From UBA1930 sp943368475 (GTDB lineage: Bacteria; Bacteroidota; Bacteroidia; Chitinophagales; Chitinophagaceae): a DNA stretch of 64,000 bases. The notes beneath the pieces were generated by a model. That model had not been told where the DNA came from and ran no database searches. It saw nothing but the letters and a program-made list of their open reading frames with translations. A program made the position numbers and the translations under genes. The DNA lies in the NCBI GenBank assembly GCA_943368475.1, contig CALRLF020000001.1, positions 87,527-151,526 on the forward strand, given 5' to 3'. Numbering within the stretch: position 1 is the first letter of the stretch; every line of letters begins with the position of its first letter. This document shows, one piece after another, positions 34,876 to 42,757 of this stretch.

Positions 34876-34986
34876 GAATGCGTTAGGGATTGCAGTGGAA
34901 AGCCCACAGCCAAACAAAGTGAAACACAGTTTGGCGAGGACTTGAAACGTAAAGCTCGACCCTTGGGTAACGCCCTAATTTTTTTG
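34876..34986. repeat. Structured palindromic intergenic element
   Basis: The 301-base gap 34767-35067 holds an element with an outer stem gcgtta (34880) / taacgc (34968-34973), an inner stem gccaaac / gtttggc, and between them two similar words, ttgcagtggaaagccc and ttgaaacgtaaagctcgacc. A run of seven Ts follows the outer stem. A related piece occurs at 56036-56100. It could be a mobile palindromic repeat that also terminates transcription. Confidence 0.6.
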
Positions 34987-35037
34987 CCCATTAGTCAAAA
35001 TATCATTTAAAGTAAATTTCACCCAACTATACATCCT

Positions 35038-35045
35038 TAACTTTG
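35038..35045 (+). promoter_or_regulatory. Bacteroidota -7 promoter element for mqnC
   Basis: TAACTTTG fits TAnnTTTG exactly and lies 22 bases before the mqnC ATG. Confidence 0.5.
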
Positions 35046-35067
35046 TTATTCTTTAAAATAAATTGAT

Positions 35068-36192
35068 ATGCAGTTAGCCGATTTGTATAGCAGGGCCCTG
35101 AAATTTGAATTTTTAAGTATAGAGGAGGGCATGTTTTTATTTGAACATGCACCATTGGCCGAGTTGATGTTTGTTGCCAATGAAATGAAAAAACACCATG
35201 TACCACATGGAAAAGTTACCTGGCAAATTGATAGAAATGTAAATACCACCAATGTGTGTATTGCCAATTGTAAGTTTTGTAATTTTTATAGAATTCCTGG
35301 TCATGCTGAAGCATATATTACTGATATGCCCACTTATAGAACCAAAATTGAAGAAACCATAAAATATGGTGGAGACCAATTGTTGTTGCAAGGTGGACAT
35401 CATCCAGCATTAGGATTGGATTTTTATACCAAAACATTTAGGGAGATTAAGCAAGAATATCCAACCATTAAATTACATGCTCTTGGGCCCCCAGAGATTG
35501 CACATATTACCAAACTAGAAAAAAGTACCCATCACGAAGTGTTGAAAGCTTTAAAAGAAGCTGGGTTGGATAGTTTGCCAGGTGCAGGTGCTGAAATTTT
35601 AATTGATAGAGTTCGCAGATTAATTAGCAAAGGAAAATGTGGAGCCGATGAGTGGTTGGCAGTAATGCATGAAGCCCATAAATTAGATATTACTACTAGT
35701 GCAACCATGATGTTTGGCCATGTAGAAACATTAGAAGAGCGTTTTATTCACTTGGTGAAAATTCGTGAAGTACAAGCCATGAAGCCTGAACATGCCAAAG
35801 GATTTTTAGCGTTTATACCATGGACTTTTCAAGATGTAGATACTTTATTGGCAAGAATCAGGGGTGTACAAAACTTAATTACTGCAGAAGAATACATTCG
35901 TATGATTGCCATTAGCCGAATTATGTTACCTAATGTAAAAAATATTCAAGCAAGCTGGTTAACAGTAGGTAAACAAACAGCACAAATTTGTTTAAATGCA
36001 GGTGCCAATGATTTTGGCAGCATTATGATTGAAGAAAATGTAGTAAGTGCTGCCGGTGCTCCTCACAGATTTACCTATACTACCATTCAAGATGCGATAC
36101 GTGAAGCAGGTTTCGAACCTCAATTACGTAATCAGCAATATGAATGGAGAGAAATTCCTGAAAGTATTGAAGAACAGGTGGTTAATTATTAA
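35068..36192 (+). CDS. mqnC: Cyclic dehypoxanthinyl futalosine synthase
   Basis: MqnC is the radical-SAM enzyme that closes the spiro ring in the futalosine route to menaquinone. The iron-sulfur motif Cys64-x3-Cys68-x2-Cys71 is visible in CIANCKFCNFYR. The GGDQLLLQGGHHP and LPGAGAEILIDRVR blocks and ASWLTVGKQTAQICLNAGAND near the C-terminus are typical of MqnC rather than of MqnE or CofH. The length of 374 residues is normal. The presence of this gene implies the futalosine pathway, as in many Bacteroidota; the other mqn genes are not in the window. Confidence 0.9.
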   Translation: MQLADLYSRALKFEFLSIEEGMFLFEHAPLAELMFVANEMKKHHVPHGKVTWQIDRNVNTTNVCIANCKFCNFYRIPGHAEAYITDMPTYRTKIEETIKYGGDQLLLQGGHHPALGLDFYTKTFREIKQEYPTIKLHALGPPEIAHITKLEKSTHHEVLKALKEAGLDSLPGAGAEILIDRVRRLISKGKCGADEWLAVMHEAHKLDITTSATMMFGHVETLEERFIHLVKIREVQAMKPEHAKGFLAFIPWTFQDVDTLLARIRGVQNLITAEEYIRMIAISRIMLPNVKNIQASWLTVGKQTAQICLNAGANDFGSIMIEENVVSAAGAPHRFTYTTIQDAIREAGFEPQLRNQQYEWREIPESIEEQVVNY

Positions 36193-36234
36193 AAAAACAG
36201 CATTTTGAGCCGTTTAAAACCCACATATTTATGC

Positions 36235-36262
36235 TACCCTTCGTTTGAAGGGTATTTTTTTT
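36235..36262 (+). terminator. Terminator after mqnC
   Basis: The short stem taccct / agggta with an eight-base loop is followed by eight Ts. Confidence 0.75.
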
Positions 36263-36344
36263 CTTTGCACTGTAACAAATTTTACCTTGTATCGTATAAC
36301 ACATTACAAGGCAAGCATTAACTGATTATTTATTCCGACTGTTT

Positions 36345-36830
36345 ATGACCGAAAAAAATTACAACGACTGTGTAACGCAATACGCCGACAACGTATTCAG
36401 GTTCATAGTTAAAAATTTAAAGCATGAAGAAGATGCACGTGATATTGTGCAAACAGCTTTTGAAAAAATGTGGCGTAACAGAGAAGCTGTAGAAAACGAT
36501 AAGGCAAAATCGTATTTGTTTACTGTAGCGTACAATCAAATGATTGACCATATCAGAAAAAACAAGCGTATACAGCTGAAAGAGGAATTTAAAGAGGAAA
36601 CTAAAGTGGGTTATCAATCAAACAGCAATACAAAAAAAGTATTGTTGGAAGCGTTGAACCGTTTAAGTGAAACGCAAAAAAGCCTAATCATGCTGAAAGA
36701 TTATGAAGGCTATAATTATGAAGAAATAGGAAAAATTATGAGCCTGAACGAAAGTCAGGTGAAAGTTTACCTGCACAGGGCAAGATTGGCTTTAAGAGAT
36801 TATTTAGTGAAGCCCGAAAATGTGTTGTAA
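36345..36830 (+). CDS. ECF-type RNA polymerase sigma factor
   Basis: The 161-residue protein has the two-domain ECF layout. Region 2 (residues ~10-75) includes DARDIVQTAFEKMWRNR and AKSYLFTVAYNQMIDHIRK, and region 4 (~100-155) includes LSETQKSLIMLKDYEGYNYEEIG and LNESQVKVYLHRARLALRDYL. There is no long extra domain. It starts an operon with a membrane protein of anti-sigma type 35 bases downstream and a barrel protein after it, which suggests envelope-stress or surface regulation. The signal sensed is unknown. Confidence 0.9.
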   Translation: MTEKNYNDCVTQYADNVFRFIVKNLKHEEDARDIVQTAFEKMWRNREAVENDKAKSYLFTVAYNQMIDHIRKNKRIQLKEEFKEETKVGYQSNSNTKKVLLEALNRLSETQKSLIMLKDYEGYNYEEIGKIMSLNESQVKVYLHRARLALRDYLVKPENVL

Positions 36831-36865
36831 GCAAATTTTAACCTCCATTTCAAACAAAACAAAAC

Positions 36866-37972
36866 ATGAACATTAACAGAAATAATTACGAAGAGTTTTT
36901 CCTAATGTATGTAGATGGGGAATTAAACAACCATCAACAACAAATGGTAGAAGCTTTTGTACAGCAGAATGCCGATTTACAATTTGAGTTGAATATGTTA
37001 TTGGAGACTAAATTGGTGTTGGATGAAGAAATCGTTTTTGACAAATCTGTTTTGTACAAAAATGAAGCCGATGCAATCAATGCAACCAATGCCGAAGAAA
37101 AATTTTTGTTGTACGTAGATAATGAATTAAACACTACTGCTAAAGCCGAAGTAGAAACATTTGTATTACAACACCCTGCTTTTCAAAACAATTTTACTGC
37201 ATTAAAAAATACTGTTTTACCAGTAGAAACAATTGCTTGTCCAGATAAAGAAAGTTTGTATAAAAAAGAAGAGAAGCCTGTTGTATTTATGTGGGTAAAA
37301 CGTTTGAGTATTGCAGCAGCCATTTTATTTTTTGCAGTTATGGCATGGCAGTTAATTCCATCTAATACTGTTCAAACAGCTGTTGGTTCATCTGTAGCCA
37401 GCAATACAGAAAGTTCGAAAAAAAATGAGGTTGTTCCTGTAACTTCTAGTACAACTCAATCGTTAAAAATAGAAAATACTACAGCTGCAACCAATCAACA
37501 AAAAATGCCAGTTGTAGAAGGTACTGAACAAACAGAAACTGTACGATTTGCTAAAAACAATAACGAACAAGTTGTTACTAACAATACTGTTCAAACAACT
37601 GCCAGCAATCAAAACAACACAGTACATAACAATATCACAACACAGCAACCAGTACAACAAATTGCAGGTGTGGTAACCCAAATAAACAAAACAGAAAACA
37701 GCATTGCAACCACAGTAAAAAATACAGAAAATGTAAACAAAACTGTAAATACAATAAATAAGCAAGATGCAATTGTTAGTGTTCAACCTGCAGTGTACAA
37801 GCAGCTAGACACTAACGAAGAAGAAGGCAACAACACGGTTTATGTAGGTAATTTAAAAGTAAACAAAACCAAATTAAACAACCTGTTTAAAAAAGCCAAG
37901 GGCTTGTTTGGTAAATCTAAAAAAGAAGAAGTTTCAGATGAAACCTATACTTCAAAATCTAATACACTTTAA
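36866..37972 (+). CDS. Probable anti-sigma membrane protein with duplicated N-terminal domain
   Basis: The 368-residue product follows the sigma gene by 35 bases. Residues ~8-66 and ~77-133 are two copies of one ~58-residue unit: EEFFLMYVDGELN...LYKNE against EEKFLLYVDNELN...LYKKE. This resembles the N-terminal part of anti-sigma proteins, but no zinc-binding His-Cys-Cys motif is present. A membrane segment lies at ~147-165, followed by a long Asn/Thr/Gln-rich periplasmic region (~170-300) and a Lys-rich end. The anti-sigma role is inferred from operon position and topology. Confidence 0.7.
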   Translation: MNINRNNYEEFFLMYVDGELNNHQQQMVEAFVQQNADLQFELNMLLETKLVLDEEIVFDKSVLYKNEADAINATNAEEKFLLYVDNELNTTAKAEVETFVLQHPAFQNNFTALKNTVLPVETIACPDKESLYKKEEKPVVFMWVKRLSIAAAILFFAVMAWQLIPSNTVQTAVGSSVASNTESSKKNEVVPVTSSTTQSLKIENTTAATNQQKMPVVEGTEQTETVRFAKNNNEQVVTNNTVQTTASNQNNTVHNNITTQQPVQQIAGVVTQINKTENSIATTVKNTENVNKTVNTINKQDAIVSVQPAVYKQLDTNEEEGNNTVYVGNLKVNKTKLNNLFKKAKGLFGKSKKEEVSDETYTSKSNTL

Positions 37973-37992
37973 TTAATTTAAACTTTACTGAA

Positions 37993-38853
37993 ATGAAAAC
38001 AGTTTTATTAGCAGCAACCAGTTTACTGGCTGTACAAGTAAGCTTTGCTCAAACAGATACCTCAACAAAAAAAGCAGATACATTGGTTGCTGGCAACTTT
38101 GTAATTGTAAAAAAACCTTCAAAATCTGTGAAAATTGAAATGAGCACTAAAAGAGGCTTAGATGTAACTTATAACAATGGTAAAAAGAAAAACAGTAATA
38201 TTAGTACCAACTGGTGGATTATAGACTTAGGTTTTACCAATCTTACAGATAATACCAATTATACAAGTGCCCAAGGTGGTGGATATCTAAGAACCTTAAA
38301 CACAGCTGCTGGTCCTGTTACTGCTAATAGTATGAAATTAAATACCGGTAAAAGTTCCAACTTTAACTTGTGGTTTTTTATGCAAAAAATGAATGTGTAT
38401 AAGAATGTGGTAAACCTGAAATATGGTCTAGGATATGAAATGTACAACTTCCGTTACGACAGAAGTTTAAGCTACCGCAAAGATCCATCACCTTACATTT
38501 TTAACGATACAGTGAGCTTCTCAAAAAATAAATTATTTGCTGGTTATATCACAGTTCCATTTATGATTAATATTAATACTGCACCTAGCAAACAAAAAAG
38601 CCTAAATTTTAGTGCTGGTGTAAGTGCTGGTTACTTAGTTGCAAGCCGTAATAAACAAGTTAGCAACGAAAGAGGTAAAGTAAAGTACAAAGGTGATTTT
38701 GATTTAGAGCCTTTTCGTTTGGCAGCAATAGGAGAACTTGGTTTAGGTCCTGTACGTTTATTTGGCAGCTACAGCTTAAATAAATTACACAAAAGCAGTA
38801 CTGGTTTAGACCAAACACCTTACTCTTTTGGTATCAGATTTAGTAATTGGTAA
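37993..38853 (+). CDS. Outer-membrane beta-barrel protein (PorT-family-like)
   Basis: The 286-residue product has a signal peptide (MKTVLLAATSLLAVQVSFAQ), a charged linker, and then beta-barrel strands such as WWIIDLGFTNLTDNT, KMNVYKNVVNLKYGLGYEM, SLNFSAGVSAGYLV and the terminal TPYSFGIRFSNW, which ends in an aromatic residue like many outer-membrane barrels. It is the third gene of the sigma/anti-sigma operon (20-base gap), and may be the regulated output or part of the sensing system. It resembles the porin/PorT-like barrels of Bacteroidota, but a specific role is not supported. Confidence 0.72.
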   Translation: MKTVLLAATSLLAVQVSFAQTDTSTKKADTLVAGNFVIVKKPSKSVKIEMSTKRGLDVTYNNGKKKNSNISTNWWIIDLGFTNLTDNTNYTSAQGGGYLRTLNTAAGPVTANSMKLNTGKSSNFNLWFFMQKMNVYKNVVNLKYGLGYEMYNFRYDRSLSYRKDPSPYIFNDTVSFSKNKLFAGYITVPFMININTAPSKQKSLNFSAGVSAGYLVASRNKQVSNERGKVKYKGDFDLEPFRLAAIGELGLGPVRLFGSYSLNKLHKSSTGLDQTPYSFGIRFSNW

Positions 38854-38870
38854 TCGTTGGTTTTAATAAG

Positions 38871-38913
38871 CAAAAAGAAAGGCTCTGCAATTGCAGAGCC
38901 TTTCTTTTTTGAA
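38871..38913. terminator. Strong bidirectional terminator
   Basis: The stem aaaaagaaaggctctgca / tgcagagcctttctttttt is almost perfect (16+ pairs). It lies between the sigma operon and the convergent aminotransferase gene. Confidence 0.85.
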
Positions 38914-38955
38914 TTTGTGAAAATTTATTCAATCAATGTTAGTTGTGTTTCATTA

Positions 38956-40215
38956 TCATTTCAACTTTTCCAAAGCCGCTTCTAGATTGCTTAATACAAC
39001 TGGAATATCCTCTTTCTTACAAGTGCCTACACTTAATCTATACCAAGGACTGTCATTACTTGCACCAAAACAATAAAATGGCACAACAGCTACTTTAGCT
39101 TCACCTAAAATATAAGCAGTAACATCTGCCTGATTATTTAATACAGTTCCATCAGATGTTTGTTTACCCACTAAATCTATTTTAATGGTTAAATAAATAG
39201 CTGCTTGTGGTGTAACTGCATCTACAGCATATCCTTTTTCTTTAAGTGCAATAAAACCATTGTAAATATTGTGTAGTCTGTATTCCAACTCTAATTTGTA
39301 AGCATCTAAAAATGTTTTGATTGCTGCTGTTTGGGTTAAATATTTTGCAGTAGCTCTTTGTTCAGCCATTGGAGCCCATGCACCCACATGACTTAATATA
39401 GCTTTCATTTTTGCAATCACATTTTTGGGACCCATGCTCCAACCAACACGAACACCTGTTGCACAAAATGCTTTTGAAATACCATCTACAAAAATGGTGT
39501 ATTCTTTCATAGCTGGGTTTAATGAAACAGGATTGTAATGCTCAATTGCACCATAGGTTAAGGTCCAGTACATTTGATCGTACATTAAATACAATTTCTT
39601 TTCGTCTGCACTTCTGCTATTGTTTTCTTCAATAATCAAATCGCAAATTTTTGCCAATGCTTCTTTCGTAAGTGTTGTACCTGTTGGATTTTGTGGAGTG
39701 CATAAACAAATTAATGTTGCTCCTTTAATATGTTTTGCCACATCTTCAGGGGTTGGCATAAAATTGTTTTCAGGCAAACAATCTATTAAACAATGTTCAC
39801 CATCAGTTAAGTGTACATAGTGATTGTTATTCCAGCTGGGTACTCCATAAATTACTTTATCGCCTTTATCGACTACAGCTTTAAACAACGTATAAATTAA
39901 TGGACGACCACCCGATGCAATTTGTATTTCATCTGGTGCATAATCTAAACCTTCCCATTCTTTTAAGAAAGTTGCAACAGCTTTACGCAAATCCAATACA
40001 CCATCTGCTGGCGGATAACTGGTACTTCCTTTTCTGTATTCTTCAATAATTAAATCTTCTAATTCTTTAGGTATAGGAAAAATTGATGAATCAAAATCGC
40101 CGATGGTATAATTATAAATCTTTTCTCCGTTTCTGATTCTGTCGTTAATGGCATTGCCCAATTTTACAATTTCGCTGCCTATCAAAGTTTCTGCAAGTTG
40201 GCTTAGTTTGCTCAT
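38956..40215 (-). CDS. PLP-dependent aminotransferase class I/II
   Basis: The 419-residue enzyme has the fold-type I pattern: GDFDSSIFPIPKEL and TSYPPADGVLDLRKAV at the N-terminus, CTPQNPTGTTLTKEAL (substrate/PLP loop), LMYDQMYWTLTYG with the ring-binding Asp and Tyr, and the Schiff-base Lys in DGISKAFCATGVRVGW. These features fit aspartate/aromatic aminotransferase relatives, but the donor cannot be read from the sequence. It is monocistronic, with a strong terminator at its 3' side and a repeat-rich gap upstream. Confidence 0.85.
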   Translation of the reverse strand: MSKLSQLAETLIGSEIVKLGNAINDRIRNGEKIYNYTIGDFDSSIFPIPKELEDLIIEEYRKGSTSYPPADGVLDLRKAVATFLKEWEGLDYAPDEIQIASGGRPLIYTLFKAVVDKGDKVIYGVPSWNNNHYVHLTDGEHCLIDCLPENNFMPTPEDVAKHIKGATLICLCTPQNPTGTTLTKEALAKICDLIIEENNSRSADEKKLYLMYDQMYWTLTYGAIEHYNPVSLNPAMKEYTIFVDGISKAFCATGVRVGWSMGPKNVIAKMKAILSHVGAWAPMAEQRATAKYLTQTAAIKTFLDAYKLELEYRLHNIYNGFIALKEKGYAVDAVTPQAAIYLTIKIDLVGKQTSDGTVLNNQADVTAYILGEAKVAVVPFYCFGASNDSPWYRLSVGTCKKEDIPVVLSNLEAALEKLK

Positions 40216-40287
40216 AACGTAAATTTTGCGGCGAAGGTAAGTTTTTGTTGTAGCCTCAGAAGCTCTGAAATACAGAAATTTATTTTA

Positions 40288-40415
40288 TTTACCACAGAGA
40301 AACTGAGCGAAGGAGTTATACCGAGGAATCTCATTTCTTCATTACTGCCTTGCTGAATGTTTTAATCTGCACAAATCTTTGTGTATCTCAGAGTTCTCTT
40401 TTACTCTGTGGTAAA
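40288..40415. repeat. CACAGAG-type long inverted repeat
   Basis: The 309-base gap 40216-40524 contains a perfect 12-base inverted repeat, tttaccacagag (40288-40299) and ctctgtggtaaa (40404-40415), with further imperfect pairing between (aaactgagcg, gtatctcagagttctc). Related elements occur at 42051, 45484 and 52670. No open frame is convincing. Confidence 0.7.
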
Positions 40416-40496
40416 AACCATTACCGCAGGCAATCCAAAAAACATTGAACCTTTCACCAGTATTTGCGTTTTCTATCAACAAAACTTTTCAGCCCT

Positions 40497-40504
40497 TACT
40501 TTTG
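40497..40504 (+). promoter_or_regulatory. Bacteroidota -7 promoter element for lysS
   Basis: TACTTTTG fits TAnnTTTG exactly, 20 bases before the lysS ATG. It lies beyond the inverted repeat at 40288. Confidence 0.5.
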
Positions 40505-40524
40505 CAATTCTTTAAAAATAAATT

Positions 40525-42045
40525 ATGAGTCAGCATTTAAGTGAACAAGAGATTATCCGTAGAGAAAAACTAGCTAAAATTCAGGAAGCTGGTGTCGATG
40601 CATTTCCTGCACCATTATTCCCTGTAAACGCATTTTCAAGCGATATTAAAGCCAATTATACAGAAGAAACAAAAGAGCAATTTGCTGCTGTTTGTGTGGC
40701 TGGTCGTATCATGAGTATTAACGATAAAGGCAAAGTATTTTTCATAAAAGTGCAGGATAGTAAAGGCATTATTCAATTATATGTAAAACGTGATGAGCTT
40801 TGTCCTGATGAAGACAAGAGCCTTTGGGATAATGTAATTAAACATTTAGACCTAGGCGATATTATTGGTGCAAGAGGTTATGTATTTATTACTAAAACTG
40901 GTGAAACTTCTATTCATACACAAACTATTACTTTACTTACCAAAAGTTTAAAACCTTTACCAGTTGTAAAACGTGATGAGGAAGGCAATGTGTTTGATGA
41001 AGTAACTGATCCTGAGTTTCGATACAGGCAACGTTATGTAGATTTAATTATTAATCCTGACGTAAAGGAGACTTTCGTTAAGCGTACAAAACTCATCAAT
41101 ATCATTCGTGAATTTTTAAACGAACAAGGAGCTATAGAGGTTGATACACCTGTATTACAGGCCATTCCTGGAGGTGCAGCTGCTCGTCCTTTTGTTACAC
41201 ACCACAATGCATTGGATGTTCCTTTTTATTTAAGAATTGCCAATGAGCTGTATTTAAAAAGACTGATTGTTGGTGGATTTGATTGGGTATATGAGTTTAG
41301 CAGAAACTTTAGAAATGAAGGCATGGACAGAACTCATAACCCTGAGTTTACTGTGTTGGAATGGTACACTGCTTACAAAGATTATTATTGGATGATGGAT
41401 ATTACCGAGCAATTGATTGAAAAAATTGCATTGGCTTTGCATGGCACCACTGATGTACAATTGGGCGATAAAATCATCAATTTTAAAGCACCTTTTAAAC
41501 GCATTAGCATTCATGATTCTATTAAAGAGAATACAGGCATCGATGTGAGCAATTTAGATGAAGCTGGTTTACGTGAGGTATGCAAACAATTAAAAATTGA
41601 TGTTGCACCAACTATTGGCAAAGGCAAATTGATTGATGAAATTTTTGGAGCAACCAGTGAACACACTTACACACAACCAACTTTCATTATTGATTATCCG
41701 GTTGAGATGAGTCCTTTAACCAAAAAACATCGCAGCAAGCCAGGCTTGGTAGAGCGTTTTGAATTAATGGTAAATGGAAAAGAAATTGCCAATGCGTACA
41801 GCGAGTTGAATGACCCTATTGATCAACGTGAACGCTTTGAAGAGCAGGTTAAATTAATGGAACGTGGCGACGATGAAGCCATGTTTATTGATTACGATTT
41901 CTTACGTGCCTTAGAATATGGTATGCCTCCAACAAGTGGTATTGGTATTGGTATTGATCGTTTGGTAATGATGATGACCAATCAAGCTAGTATTCAAGAT
42001 GTATTGTTGTTTCCTCAAATGAGGCCTGAAAAATTTGAAGATTAA
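40525..42045 (+). CDS. lysS: Lysyl-tRNA synthetase, class II
   Basis: The 506-residue enzyme charges tRNA-Lys. The N-terminal OB-fold anticodon domain (residues ~55-150) contains VAGRIMSINDKGKVFFIKVQ. The class II core has motif 1 (VDTPVLQAIPGGAAARPF), motif 2 (NFRNEGMDRTHNPEFTVLEWY) and motif 3 (GIGIGIDRLVMMMTN). The usual KRTKLINIIREFL helix precedes motif 1. The length is typical of bacterial class II LysRS. It is followed by a hairpin terminator built on a CACATAG repeat. Confidence 0.95.
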   Translation: MSQHLSEQEIIRREKLAKIQEAGVDAFPAPLFPVNAFSSDIKANYTEETKEQFAAVCVAGRIMSINDKGKVFFIKVQDSKGIIQLYVKRDELCPDEDKSLWDNVIKHLDLGDIIGARGYVFITKTGETSIHTQTITLLTKSLKPLPVVKRDEEGNVFDEVTDPEFRYRQRYVDLIINPDVKETFVKRTKLINIIREFLNEQGAIEVDTPVLQAIPGGAAARPFVTHHNALDVPFYLRIANELYLKRLIVGGFDWVYEFSRNFRNEGMDRTHNPEFTVLEWYTAYKDYYWMMDITEQLIEKIALALHGTTDVQLGDKIINFKAPFKRISIHDSIKENTGIDVSNLDEAGLREVCKQLKIDVAPTIGKGKLIDEIFGATSEHTYTQPTFIIDYPVEMSPLTKKHRSKPGLVERFELMVNGKEIANAYSELNDPIDQRERFEEQVKLMERGDDEAMFIDYDFLRALEYGMPPTSGIGIGIDRLVMMMTNQASIQDVLLFPQMRPEKFED

Positions 42046-42050
42046 TTTTT

Positions 42051-42108
42051 AAACCACATAGAAACATAGATTTTTAAGAACACATAGTTTAGGCTATGTG
42101 TTTTTTTA
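42051..42108 (+). terminator. Terminator formed by a CACATAG-type repeat
   Basis: The text aaaccacatagaaacatag is followed by a stem aacacatag / ctatgtgtt with a short loop and seven Ts. It both resembles the dispersed CACAGAG repeats and forms the lysS terminator. Confidence 0.7.
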
Positions 42109-42121
42109 TTTATGGAGTGGG

Positions 42122-42178
42122 CTGAAGAACTTTAATCAACTGTAGTTGCGTCACACTTGTGCTGTTAGTGGGAACTAT
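42122..42178. repeat. Dispersed repeat copy (GTTGCGTCACAC)
   Basis: The words ctgtagttgcgtcacacttgt are the near-exact reverse complement of acaagtgtgcgacgcaactacag at 49963-49985. It lies at the 3' end of the AAA/TOPRIM unit. Confidence 0.55.
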
Positions 42179-42756
42179 AATCGTATTCCTAGTTCATTTT
42201 CTAATAATTTAAGCTGATTTGATATTTTTTTTCGAATCAATTCTATATTAAGGCTAGAAACGAACTTGTGGCAATCACTTCCTTTCTGATATACTTTATT
42301 TCCTTTTTTGAAAAGATCTTTAATTTTTGTGTATCCGCTATTTCCAACTAATCTCGAAGGTTCTTTTATTTTTAAATATTTACATAATCCGCTAATGTCA
42401 AGTAAAAACCAATCTTCTATCATCTTACTAACTGGTATTTCATAAAACTTATCTATACCAATATCGTTAACTTTTTTCTTAACAGATTCCCAATCTGTTG
42501 GGGGCTTTTCAGCTAAATCAAAAACATCAGTATCATAACTGCAAAAAACAGAAGTACCCTTGGTTTTAATTTTAGGTAAATAATGATTTTTAAGTTTAGA
42601 AGGAATTTTAGACTCATATCTACCAATCCCTTTAATATTGCATACTTTTAAAACAGCCTTGAGCTGAGACTTAGAATGTTTCTGATAATATTGATATAAT
42701 GCTTCGAAAAATTCTTTATCAGAGTCGCCTTCTACAAAAAGGATAATTACTCTCAT
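42175..42756 (-). CDS. TOPRIM-like (DUF4276/RloB-type) protein paired with an AAA ATPase
   Basis: The 193-residue protein starts MRVIILFVEGDSDKEFFEAL, whose Glu9 fits the first catalytic Glu of TOPRIM nucleases. The second motif SYDTDVFD gives Asp75 and Asp77, the DxD pair. MIEDWFLLD (Glu114) resembles a C-terminal conserved block of DUF4276/RloB-like proteins. The ATG follows the ATPase stop after one base (TAACATG), so the genes are coupled. The family assignment is from motif pattern only. In combination with the ATPase it looks like a two-gene OLD-type nuclease module, possibly for phage defence. The ATG at 42756 is preferred over 42774, which lies inside the partner gene. Confidence 0.65.
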   Translation of the reverse strand: MRVIILFVEGDSDKEFFEALYQYYQKHSKSQLKAVLKVCNIKGIGRYESKIPSKLKNHYLPKIKTKGTSVFCSYDTDVFDLAEKPPTDWESVKKKVNDIGIDKFYEIPVSKMIEDWFLLDISGLCKYLKIKEPSRLVGNSGYTKIKDLFKKGNKVYQKGSDCHKFVSSLNIELIRKKISNQLKLLENELGIRL

Positions 42757-42757
42757 G

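Noticed and set aside
34876..34986. A tRNA or tmRNA fragment in the structured element
   Set aside because: There is no acceptor stem with CCA, T-loop or anticodon arm of the right spacing; the fold is a nested palindrome instead.
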